Source: Ardenticatenales bacterium (lineage in GTDB: Bacteria; Chloroflexota; Anaerolineae; Ardenticatenales; Ardenticatenaceae). From it: a stretch of DNA of 13,040 nucleotides. The stretch is taken from positions 1 through 13,040 of the forward strand of contig JACCSL010000510.1 in assembly GCA_013812995.1 (NCBI GenBank), read 5' to 3'. The notes under the pieces were generated by a model. It ran no database searches and was not told the DNA's origin. It worked only from the letters and a program-made list of their open reading frames with translations. This document shows positions 6,660 to 13,040 of the stretch, piece by piece. How positions within the stretch are numbered: the stretch's first letter is position 1; each line of letters begins with the position of its first letter. The translations under genes were made by a program, and so were the position numbers.

Positions 6660-7925
6660 CTATTCGACCTTTAACATCTCCGCCCAGGGCTCGTCCTCAT
6701 CGACCGGGCCGACGAGGCTGAGCACGAGGGCATCGTCTCGGAACAGACGGCGTGCGACGCGCAGAATGTCGTCCTGCGTTACCTTGTCCAGCCGCCCCAA
6801 TACCTCGTCCGGGGTCAGGATCGTGTTCGACATAGCGAGCTGCCCCCCGACCCATCCCGCGTTGGCCCCGCTGTCCTCCAGGCGGAGTAGCGTGCGGCCC
6901 CGCGCGTAGGCTTTTGCCATCGCCAGTTCCTCGGCACTTACGGCTTTCTCGCGCAGGAGGTTCAACTGCTCCAGTACCGCCTCAATCGCTTCCTGAAGAT
7001 TGTCGCTGTCCAAGCCCGCGTAGACGGCGAAGGAGCCCGTATCCATAAGCTGCAACGTATGACCATAGACGGTGTAGGCCAGCCCGCGCTTCTCCCGAAT
7101 CTCCGTGAAGAGGCGGGAACTCATCCCCTCGCCAAGAATAATGTTCAGCAGCGAGAAGGCGAAGCGATCCTCATCGAAGCGGCTTAGCGCCCGCGTACCC
7201 AGCAGGAAATGGCTCTGCTCGATGGGGCGGTGCATGGCGCGGGCCGTGGGGCCGGGCAGCGGTAGGGCAGAGGTGTAACCAAAGCCATCGCCGCCCGGCC
7301 AGCTGCCAAGTATGGGCTGCAAGAGATCGCGCACGCCTGCATGGGTGAGCGCCCCTGCGACCGCCAGCACAGTATGGGCAGGCGTGTAGGCGCGCTCCAT
7401 GAAGGAGCGCAGCGCCTCGCGCGTCAGCCCACGCACACTCTCGCGGCTGCCCGCGATGTCCCTCGCCAGGGCATGGCCCGGCCACAGCAGCTCGTTGAAC
7501 TGCATGTAGACCAACTCATCGGGGATATCCAGGCTCTCGTTGATCTCCTCGATGATGACCTGACGCTCCCGCTCGACATCGTTGGCGAGAAAGCGGCTAT
7601 TGCGCAGCATATCAACCAGCACATCGGTGGCGATGGGCAGATGGTCGCGGCTCACGCGGGCGTAGTAGGTGGTCATCTCGTGGCCGGTGCTCGCGTTGAT
7701 GTCGCCGCCCACACTCTCGACGGTAAGGGCGATGTCGCGCGGGGTGGGACGGCGCTCGGTTCCCTTGAAGAGCATGTGCTCGATGAAGTGCGAGATGCCC
7801 GCCAGGTGTGGCTCCTCATAGCGGGAGCCCACGGTGAGATAGAGACCAACACTGACGGAATAGGCGTGCGGCATCGCGACTGTCACCAGCCGCAGACCAT
7901 TGTCGAGCGTAGAAAGTTCATACAT
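6660..7925 (-). CDS. M16-family zinc metallopeptidase (YmxG/processing-peptidase-like)
   Basis: A 421-residue peptidase of the pitrilysin family M16, of the size of bacterial YmxG/mitochondrial processing peptidase beta-like proteins. The inverted zinc motif HFIEH is at residues 46-50 (H46, E49 base, H50). The third ligand is the glutamate in VIIEEINES, E127 by the usual 76-residue spacing. The C-terminal half carries the substrate-binding R280-G-L-A-Y284. All catalytic residues are present, so it should be active, degrading or trimming peptides. No signal peptide is seen. The ATG at 7925 lies eight bases inside the end of folP (the overlap ends at the folP TGA), with only a distant GAGG, so translation is probably coupled to folP. 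Last gene of the four-gene minus-strand operon. Substrate unknown. Confidence 0.94.
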   Translation of the reverse strand: MYELSTLDNGLRLVTVAMPHAYSVSVGLYLTVGSRYEEPHLAGISHFIEHMLFKGTERRPTPRDIALTVESVGGDINASTGHEMTTYYARVSRDHLPIATDVLVDMLRNSRFLANDVERERQVIIEEINESLDIPDELVYMQFNELLWPGHALARDIAGSRESVRGLTREALRSFMERAYTPAHTVLAVAGALTHAGVRDLLQPILGSWPGGDGFGYTSALPLPGPTARAMHRPIEQSHFLLGTRALSRFDEDRFAFSLLNIILGEGMSSRLFTEIREKRGLAYTVYGHTLQLMDTGSFAVYAGLDSDNLQEAIEAVLEQLNLLREKAVSAEELAMAKAYARGRTLLRLEDSGANAGWVGGQLAMSNTILTPDEVLGRLDKVTQDDILRVARRLFRDDALVLSLVGPVDEDEPWAEMLKVE

Positions 7926-8796
7926 AAGCAGCGTGTTGCCTCGTAATGGCGTCGGTCATTTTTGCCACGCGGGCCATGACACGAACATCATGGACCCGGA
8001 TAATGTCTGCGCCGCGTGCGATGCCGATGGCAATGGTTGCCGCCGTGCCCTCCACGCGTTCCTCCGGAGGTAGGTCCAGGGTGTAGCCAATGAAACTCTT
8101 GCGGGAAGGAGCGAGCAGGAGGGGATAGCCCAACACCTTCAACTCGTCCAACCGCTTGAGAAGCTCCAGATTCTGCGGTACACTCTTACCAAAACCGATG
8201 CCGGGGTCCAGGATAATCTGCTCACGGGCTACACCAGCGCTGCGCGCGAGCTGCACACTTTCTAGCAACTCTGCCGCGACATCGCCGAGCAGGTTCTCGT
8301 ACTGGATTCCCTCGTAGCGCCCACCCAAGCGCGCCTCCTGGGCTACGTCCTTGGGGCGGCTACGATTGTGCATGAGGACCACGGGAACCCCGCGCTCGGC
8401 AGCAAGGGGAGCCATCGCCGGGTCCATGCGAAAGCCCCACACATCATTGATGAGGTGTGCGCCCGCGTCCAGCGCGGCCCGTGCAACGCTCGCCTTGTAG
8501 GTATCCACCGAGAGTGCAACCTGAACCTCGCGCGCGATGGCCGCAATGGCGGGGACGACCCGCGCCAACTCCTCCTCTTCCGTCACCGGCTGGGAACCGG
8601 GGCGCGTACTTTCCCCCCCCACGTCCAGGATATGCGCTCCTTCCTCAACGAAGCGGCGCGCCTGCTCGACCACCTGCTCCAGCGGGATTTCATCACCCAG
8701 CAAGCCATCCCCGCTAAAGGAGTCCGGCGTGACATTGATGATGCCCATGACATACGTCTGGGAGCCCCACCGCGCCTGAAGCGGGCCAATCGCCAT
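7918..8796 (-). CDS. folP: Dihydropteroate synthase
   Basis: Joins 6-hydroxymethyl-dihydropterin diphosphate with p-aminobenzoate to give dihydropteroate in folate synthesis; the target of sulfonamides. All motifs of the TIM-barrel family are seen in the 292-residue product: MGIINVTPDSFSGDG (17-31, metal-ligand N21), ILDVGGESTRPGS (57-69), D98 in SVDTY, N117 in INDVW, LDPGIGFGKS (196-205), SRKSFIG (231-237) and RVHDV (267-271). The frame is open to 8865, which would run into the end of the TPR gene. I chose ATG 8796, which gives the usual short lead before MGIINVTP and begins 13 bases after the TPR-gene stop, although only a weak GAGAGAG precedes it. Its last eight bases overlap the M16 start. 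A run of eight Gs (8613-8620) lies in the GGEST codons. Confidence 0.95.
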   Translation of the reverse strand: MAIGPLQARWGSQTYVMGIINVTPDSFSGDGLLGDEIPLEQVVEQARRFVEEGAHILDVGGESTRPGSQPVTEEEELARVVPAIAAIAREVQVALSVDTYKASVARAALDAGAHLINDVWGFRMDPAMAPLAAERGVPVVLMHNRSRPKDVAQEARLGGRYEGIQYENLLGDVAAELLESVQLARSAGVAREQIILDPGIGFGKSVPQNLELLKRLDELKVLGYPLLLAPSRKSFIGYTLDLPPEERVEGTAATIAIGIARGADIIRVHDVRVMARVAKMTDAITRQHAAYV

Positions 8797-8809
8797 CTCT
8801 CTCAACTTA

Positions 8810-9457
8810 CTATTGTCCCTGCAACTCGCTGAGCATTTCCTGGGCGCGCTGGCGCAGGTCGGCATCCTCGCTGAGCGTCAGAAACTGGTTCAGCGCCTCG
8901 ATGGCCGCCTGCTTGTTTCCCTGCAATGGATAGATGGTGCCGAGACCGAAATAGGGCATGGGGAGCTTGGGGTTCGCCGTGATGGCGGCGTTGTAGAGGT
9001 CGATGGCCTTGTCGAAATCCTGCTGCTGCGCATAGGCACTACCCAGGTTGTAGAGCAGATCGGCGTCCGCTGGCGCGTGGGCACGGGCACGCTCGAAATA
9101 CTCAATCGCTGGCGCGAGCTGCCCCTGCTCGTAGTAGACGACACCCAGGTTAAAGAGCGCATCCACATTGTCGGGGTCCAGTTCAATCGCCTGCGCCAGA
9201 ATCTGGGTGGCTTCCTCATACTTCTGCTGCCCCAGGAGGGCATGGCCCAACGAGGAGAGAACCTGGACATTCTTCGGATCAGCCGTCTGGGCCTGGCGGA
9301 GCAAGTCAATGGCCTGGGTGCCATTGCCTGCCGTCAGCGCCGCCTTTCCCTCGCGCAGCAGTCGTTCTGCCTCAGCGGGGTCGGCGACGGTGCTCCCCCC
9401 CCCGCAGCCCGTGAGGAGGAAAGCAATGAAAAGCGAAAGAAAGATGAATCGGTGCAT
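8810..9457 (-). CDS. TPR-repeat lipoprotein
   Basis: A 215-residue exported lipoprotein made almost wholly of tetratricopeptide repeats. The signal peptide ends in the lipobox LLTGC, anchoring Cys18. About five TPR units of 34 residues follow, at roughly 28-61, 63-96, 97-130, 131-164 and 165-198, recognisable by the G/Y/A and P-N spacing (for example ELDPDNVDALFNLGVVYYEQG). TPRs are protein-binding scaffolds; the partner is unknown. ATG 9457 is preceded by GGAGA five bases upstream. The coding strand has a run of nine Gs directly after the Cys18 codon (9395-9403), encoding Gly-Gly-Gly, a place where slippage would break the gene. It lies 65 bases after the metallo-hydrolase gene and 13 bases before folP, probably one operon. 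Confidence 0.9.
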   Translation of the reverse strand: MHRFIFLSLFIAFLLTGCGGGSTVADPAEAERLLREGKAALTAGNGTQAIDLLRQAQTADPKNVQVLSSLGHALLGQQKYEEATQILAQAIELDPDNVDALFNLGVVYYEQGQLAPAIEYFERARAHAPADADLLYNLGSAYAQQQDFDKAIDLYNAAITANPKLPMPYFGLGTIYPLQGNKQAAIEALNQFLTLSEDADLRQRAQEMLSELQGQ

Positions 9458-9522
9458 TGGATCTCCAGCGGAAAGTCAATGGGGAACTACAGACCTTCTA
9501 CCCAAACGAAGATTTCTGGGTG

Positions 9523-10161
9523 CTAGTTATAGTTGAGAAGCACAACCTGCGTTTCTTCGGGTAGGCTGCTGCGGGTAATCTTTAACTCGTCCAGCGTGTT
9601 GGTGGTACTGGAGCCCATCTCCTTGAGGAACTTTTCCACCGGGTCCATCTCGCCGGGGTAGACCTCCGTCTGGTAGTGCATCGGAATCACGATGTGGGGC
9701 TCCACCAGGCTGATAATCTCGGCGGCCTGCGCCGCGTTGAGGGTGTTCCCCCCGCCTACCGGGACAAGGAGCACATCGACCTCGCTCAGCTTCTCGACTT
9801 CCTCTTGCGACAGGACATGCCCCAGGTCACCCAGGTGGCAGACACTCACATCATCAAATTGGAAGAGCATCACATTGTTGTATCCCCGCTCCTGCCCCTT
9901 CTTGTTGTCGTGATAGGTGCGGATGCTCGTGACGAAGATACTGCTTACCTCATACTCGCCGGGGCGGGTAATGACAAAGGGCTCCGTCGTGAAGCCCTCC
10001 AGGGAGGCATGATTCGGGTGATCGTGGCTGATCGTGACGATGTCAGCCTTGCTCTTGGGGCGGTTGTATCCGGCCCCCAGGAGCGGGAAGGGGTCTGTAA
10101 AGGCGATCCCACTTTTATCCTTCAGACGGAAGCAGGAGTGACCATACCATTTGATTTCCAC
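9523..10161 (-). CDS. Metallo-beta-lactamase-fold hydrolase, UlaG-like (COG2220 type)
   Basis: A 212-residue cytoplasmic metallo-hydrolase of the beta-lactamase fold. N-terminal MEIKWYGHSCFRLKDK is typical of the UlaG-like group. Metal-site motifs are H46-D47-H48-P49-N50-H51, where Asn takes the place of the usual Asp in HxHxDH; H109 and D112 in CHLGDLGH; and H162 in IPMHYQT. I recall the HDHPNH form in Chloroflexota relatives, so it may be a lineage trait and not damage. Substrate is unknown; relatives include lactonases and nucleases. Start is GTG at 10161: it sets the MEIKWYGHSCF beginning and has AGAGAGG about nine bases upstream. A nearby ATG is out of frame. It is the first gene of the minus-strand operon (TPR lipoprotein, folP, M16) and has its own promoter. 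Confidence 0.9.
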   Translation of the reverse strand: MEIKWYGHSCFRLKDKSGIAFTDPFPLLGAGYNRPKSKADIVTISHDHPNHASLEGFTTEPFVITRPGEYEVSSIFVTSIRTYHDNKKGQERGYNNVMLFQFDDVSVCHLGDLGHVLSQEEVEKLSEVDVLLVPVGGGNTLNAAQAAEIISLVEPHIVIPMHYQTEVYPGEMDPVEKFLKEMGSSTTNTLDELKITRSSLPEETQVVLLNYN

Positions 10162-10193
10162 AGCAGCATTCCTCTCTCTTGTAAAGTTGGCGA

Positions 10194-10222
10194 ATTATAG
10201 CCCAGTCCCCCGACAGTAACAA
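10194..10222 (-). promoter_or_regulatory. Promoter of the metallo-hydrolase/folP operon
   Basis: On the minus strand a perfect -10 TATAAT (10194-10199) lies 17 bases from a -35 TTGTTA (10217-10222, four of six to consensus). Transcription would start near 10188, about 26 bases before the GTG at 10161. No other good promoter was seen before the M16 gene, which agrees with a single four-gene transcript. Confidence 0.65.
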
Positions 10223-10242
10223 GCAAATTTGGCGGAACGGTA

Positions 10243-10263
10243 GAGCGTTGGAGCGTTGGAGCG
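10243..10263 (+). repeat. Octamer tandem repeat GAGCGTTG
   Basis: The octamer GAGCGTTG is repeated twice and then partly a third time (10243-10250, 10251-10258, 10259-10263). It lies in the spacer between the divergent metallo-hydrolase and murF-alr genes, on the far side of the former's promoter. Its role is unknown; it may be a short slippage-prone repeat or part of a dispersed family. Confidence 0.7.
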
Positions 10264-10287
10264 GAGGGGCGGTAATTCATTTTGAGA

Positions 10288-10293
10288 TAGAAT
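10288..10293 (+). promoter_or_regulatory. Possible -10 box for murF-alr
   Basis: TAGAAT, five of six to the -10 consensus, lies about 40 bases before the murF-alr ATG. No convincing -35 is found 16-18 bases upstream, so this is only a weak candidate. Some plus-strand promoter is needed here because the upstream gene is divergent. Confidence 0.25.
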
Positions 10294-10331
10294 GCTGATC
10301 AGAGACGACGGATCGCTGAAAGCCAGGGAAT

Positions 10332-12893
10332 ATGATAACACTTGATGCTATTCTCGCCGTGACTGGCGGGCACACGGTAGGAGCCGTTCACGAGAGTACC
10401 TTTCGCAGCTTTGCGTTTGACTCCCGACTCGTCCAGCCGGGCGAACTCTTTGTGGCGGTAAAGAGCGAACGGGGCGATGGTCACGATTACATTGCCGAGG
10501 CATGCGCGCGGGGCGCGACTGGCATCCTCGCCCAATATCCGGTGGAACTGGACGCGTATGAGGTGACCTATGTGCTGGTGGAGGATACCCAATGGGCGCT
10601 CCAGCAGTGGGGCCGCTACATCCTGCGCGAGTACGGAACCGAGGTCATCGGAGTGACGGGAAGCACGGGCAAGACCACCACGAAGGAAACGGTAGCGCAG
10701 GTGTTATCCGCCGCCTTCCCCCTCTTCAAGAATCCGGGTAACTGGAACGGGCGCTATGGGCTACCTCTTGCACTGGGCTGGCTCGCCCCGGAGCAGCGGC
10801 TGGCGGTGCTGGAGATGGCGAGCGATAGCCGGGGCGAGATTGCCGAGCTGGTGACGATGGCCCCGCCCAGGGTTGCCATTGTCACCACGATCCAGCCGAC
10901 GCACCTGGATACCTTTGGTGACCTGGCAACGATTGCCCGCGAGAAGAGTGACCTCGTGCGCGCGCTGCCGCCCGAGGGCCTTGCCTTCCTTAACGCCGAC
11001 GATGCGCTCGTGCGCGAGATGGCTATCCAGACAAAGGCGGAGATTCGCACCTTCGGCCTCGGCCAGGAGAGCGACCTGCGTGCGACGGAAGTGCAGGTTA
11101 CGAAGGACGGAACAACTTTCACGCTCATACTCTCCCCTCGAATGGGCCAGCACGAGCCACAGGATTTTTTCACCCCACTTCTGGGCCAGCACATGCTCTA
11201 CCCCGTGCTCGCCGCGATTGGCGTGGGCTTGCATTATGGGCTGACGCTGGAGCAGATTCGCCATCAACTCGCGAAGATGGAGCCGGTGCCGGGCCGCCTC
11301 AACCCTTTGAAAGGGCTCCGGGGCAGCCTCCTGCTGGACGATAGCTACAGCGCCAGCCCCGCTGCCATGCTCGCGGCGTTGGACGTCGTCGCGGCGCTGC
11401 CTGCCCGGCGCCGCATCGCGGTGCTGGGCGACATGGAGGAGCTGGGAAACTATAGTGACGAGGGCCACGCGAGCGTGGGCAGACAGGCCGCCCGTCTGCT
11501 GGACCGACTCGTAACCAAGGGAGAGAAGGCGCGCCTGATTGCCCAGGCTGCTATCAGGGCCGGATTGACGGAAGAACAGGTGGCTATCACCTACACCACG
11601 GTCGATGCGGTCCGCGCCGCTACCGAGCAGTTGGACGAGGGAGACATCGTGCTCGTCAAGGGTAGCGCCGAGAGCCGCATGGAGCAGATCGCCGCCCAAC
11701 TCCTTGCCGTCCCCGAGGAGCGCACAAAGCTGGCAAGGCAGAGCCAGCCCTGGCAGGAGAGCGTTTCCCTGCCCACCGAGCGCCCCACCTGGCTGCGCGT
11801 TGATCTTGATGCCATCGCGCACAACACCCGGCGCATCAAGGAGTTAGTGGGGCCGCAGGTGAAAGTCATGGCGGTGATGAAGGCCGATGGCTATGGACAT
11901 GGCGCGGTCAAGGCCGCACAAACCGCGCTGCACAACGGGGCCGAGTGGCTTGGCGTGGCCTGTCTGCCCGAGGCGAAGGCCCTGCGCGAGGCGGGCATCA
12001 GCGCCCCGACCATCATTCTGGGCTATACCCCGGCCTGGCAGGCCCGCCAGGCGCTGCGCTACGACCTGCGCGTGACCGTTTTCTCGGAGGAAGTGGCGCG
12101 GGCACTCTCCCGCGCCACCATTGCGCTGGAGCGCGAGGCGCGGGTGCATGTCAAGGTCGATACGGGGATGCACCGGCTGGGACTCTTCCCCGAGCATGTC
12201 GTGGATTTTGTCAAGGCTATTCGCGAGTTGCCCAACCTGATTATCGAGGGAATTTTCACCCATTTTTCCGTGGCGGACGCGCTGGATCCCTGGCACCAGG
12301 AGTACACACGGGAGCAACTGGCGCGCTTCGAGAAGGTGCTGGCCGACCTGGAGCGCGCGAAAATTCATGTTCCCATAGTTCACGCGGCCAACAGCGCGGC
12401 GACCCTTCGCCTGCCCGAGGCTCATTTTACGATGGTGCGCCCCGGCATCGCGCTCTATGGCCTGGCTCCCTCGCCGGAGGTGCCGCTGCCCGAGGATTTT
12501 CGCCCCGCGCTCTCCTGGAAGACGCAGGTGGCCCAGGTGAAGGAGTTATGCCCCGGCTCGTATGTGAGCTATGGCGCGACATACTGCGCCGAGGAGACGC
12601 GGCGCATCGCCGTGATTCCCGTTGGCTATGCCGATGGCTTCCGGCGCGCACCGAGCAACTGGGGCAATGTGCTCGTGCGTGGCCAGCGTGCGCCGCTGGT
12701 GGGCCGCGTCTGCATGGATCAGGCGATGATAGATGTCACGGAGATTCCGGGGGTGCGCCAGGGGGACGAGGTAGTACTCATCGGCGCGCAGGGCGAGGCG
12801 CTGCTTTCCGCCGAGGAGGTCGCGGAACGGCTGGGCACGATTCCCTATGAGGTGGTGGCGGAGATTCTGGCGCGGGTACCAAGGGTAGGGTGA
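10332..12893 (+). CDS. murF-alr: Bifunctional MurF (D-Ala-D-Ala-adding ligase) / alanine racemase
   Basis: An 853-residue fusion of two cytoplasmic cell-wall enzymes. Residues 1 to about 460 are MurF, which adds D-Ala-D-Ala to UDP-MurNAc-tripeptide with ATP: P-loop GVTGSTGKTT (107-116), PGNWNGRYGLP (135-145), E161 with GEI (168-170), HLDTFG (191-196), the expected carbamylated K205, and LLLDDSYSASPAAM (333-346). After a linker, residues from about 486 on are a PLP-dependent alanine racemase: Lys517 in VMKADGYGHG binds PLP, VKVDTGMHRLG is at 608-618, the opposite catalytic Tyr747 lies in SYGATY, and VCMDQAMIDVT is at 793-803. Such fusions are known, chiefly in Bacteroidota. MurF motifs deviate: VTTIQPTHL replaces the common VTNIGxAHL, and EKSDL replaces AKGEI. 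An AGGG lies close before the ATG. A perfect hairpin follows the TGA. Confidence 0.96.
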   Translation: MITLDAILAVTGGHTVGAVHESTFRSFAFDSRLVQPGELFVAVKSERGDGHDYIAEACARGATGILAQYPVELDAYEVTYVLVEDTQWALQQWGRYILREYGTEVIGVTGSTGKTTTKETVAQVLSAAFPLFKNPGNWNGRYGLPLALGWLAPEQRLAVLEMASDSRGEIAELVTMAPPRVAIVTTIQPTHLDTFGDLATIAREKSDLVRALPPEGLAFLNADDALVREMAIQTKAEIRTFGLGQESDLRATEVQVTKDGTTFTLILSPRMGQHEPQDFFTPLLGQHMLYPVLAAIGVGLHYGLTLEQIRHQLAKMEPVPGRLNPLKGLRGSLLLDDSYSASPAAMLAALDVVAALPARRRIAVLGDMEELGNYSDEGHASVGRQAARLLDRLVTKGEKARLIAQAAIRAGLTEEQVAITYTTVDAVRAATEQLDEGDIVLVKGSAESRMEQIAAQLLAVPEERTKLARQSQPWQESVSLPTERPTWLRVDLDAIAHNTRRIKELVGPQVKVMAVMKADGYGHGAVKAAQTALHNGAEWLGVACLPEAKALREAGISAPTIILGYTPAWQARQALRYDLRVTVFSEEVARALSRATIALEREARVHVKVDTGMHRLGLFPEHVVDFVKAIRELPNLIIEGIFTHFSVADALDPWHQEYTREQLARFEKVLADLERAKIHVPIVHAANSAATLRLPEAHFTMVRPGIALYGLAPSPEVPLPEDFRPALSWKTQVAQVKELCPGSYVSYGATYCAEETRRIAVIPVGYADGFRRAPSNWGNVLVRGQRAPLVGRVCMDQAMIDVTEIPGVRQGDEVVLIGAQGEALLSAEEVAERLGTIPYEVVAEILARVPRVG

Positions 12894-12938
12894 CCGAAAG
12901 CAGCGGCACAGGCCATCCGCCCGTGCCGCTGCTTTCGG
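12894..12938. terminator. Perfect 16-bp hairpin between convergent genes, likely bidirectional terminator
   Basis: CCGAAAGCAGCGGCAC (12894-12909) pairs perfectly with 12923-12938 around a 13-base loop. It starts right after the murF-alr TGA and ends 11 bases before the stop of the convergent oxidase gene. No T-run follows on either strand, so it may work as a weak or protein-assisted terminator for both, or protect mRNA ends. Confidence 0.75.
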
Positions 12939-12949
12939 TGGGAACAAGC

Positions 12950-13039
12950 TCAGAAGATGGCCTGCCCTGGCGTGAGAATGCCCGCAGGATCATAGTGCTT
13001 CTTCGCAGCCGCAAAGTCATTCCAGAGCGGTGCATAGTG
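12950..13039 (-). CDS. C-terminal end of a probable FAD-linked oxidase (partial)
   Basis: Minus-strand frame open from the right edge, ending at TGA 12950-12952; only 29 residues are inside the window. It ends KKHYDPAGILTPGQAIF. That closing motif, a lysine/arginine-rich helix, then YDPxxILxPGQxIF, is the usual C-terminus of FAD-binding (PCMH/VAO-type) oxidoreductases such as glycolate-oxidase-like or cytokinin-dehydrogenase-like proteins. There is too little sequence to choose a substrate. It converges on murF-alr with a shared hairpin in between. Confidence 0.6.
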   Translation of the reverse strand, partial: HYAPLWNDFAAAKKHYDPAGILTPGQAIF

Positions 13040-13040
13040 G

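Noticed and set aside
8797..8865. N-terminal extension of folP to 8865
   Set aside because: It would extend into the TPR gene and adds Cys/Arg-rich residues not found before MGIINVTP in the family.
1..13040. Search for a defence system, CRISPR array, prophage, biosynthetic cluster, tRNA or rRNA
   Set aside because: No spaced direct repeats, no nuclease/helicase/toxin-antitoxin pairs, no integrase, and no cloverleaf or rRNA sequence were recognised. The genes are housekeeping or sugar uptake.

Overview
The window reads as chromosomal DNA of a GC-rich, non-pathogenic-looking bacterium, most likely a member of the Chloroflexota (Anaerolineae/Caldilineae/Chloroflexia side). The hints are a fused MurF-alanine racemase, a UlaG-like metallo-hydrolase with an HDHPNH motif, a sugar-binding lipoprotein close to the Thermus glucose/galactose type, a transglutaminase-like family I associate with Chloroflexota and Actinobacteria, and intergenic repeats built from heptamers such as GTAAAAC. 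The lineage is inferred from protein style and was not tested by any search.

Layout. (1) 2-610, plus strand: the C-terminal catalytic end of an S9 prolyl-oligopeptidase-family peptidase, entering from the left. It meets the next gene tail to tail with a 4-base overlap. (2) 6183 down to 607, minus strand: a sugar-uptake operon. A strong sigma-70-type promoter (6155-6183) with a XylR-box-like palindrome just upstream leads into a ROK-family repressor (4897-6117). A 225-bp palindromic, MITE-like repeat (4670-4894) follows, then the sugar-binding lipoprotein (3268-4611), an attenuator-like hairpin, two ABC permeases overlapping by ATGA (2320-3210 and 1505-2323), and a transglutaminase-like protein (607-1470). 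No ABC ATPase is encoded here, so the permeases must use one from elsewhere. (3) 6220-6659: a stretch of decayed DNA with the broken N-terminal part of an IS982-like transposase (6288-6565) and a nested hairpin (6572-6630). I see nothing recognisable at 6231-6287. (4) 10222 down to 6660, minus strand: a compact probable operon of metallo-hydrolase, TPR lipoprotein, dihydropteroate synthase (folP) and M16 zinc peptidase, driven by a promoter with a perfect TATAAT. (5) 10332-12893, plus strand: a bifunctional murF-alr gene for peptidoglycan precursor synthesis, divergent from the metallo-hydrolase and closed by a 16-bp perfect hairpin. (6) 12950-13039, minus strand: the last 29 codons of a probable FAD-linked oxidase.

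How the genes work together. The left half is a self-contained sugar-uptake and sensing module, with glucose, galactose or mannose the most likely ligand type. The right half is housekeeping: D-alanine supply and the D-Ala-D-Ala ligation step in cell-wall synthesis, folate synthesis, and protein turnover. I found no CRISPR array, defence system, phage, tRNA or rRNA gene. The most unusual material is non-coding: the large inverted-repeat element placed between the regulator and the transporter genes it probably controls, the XylR-like operator, and the degraded IS.
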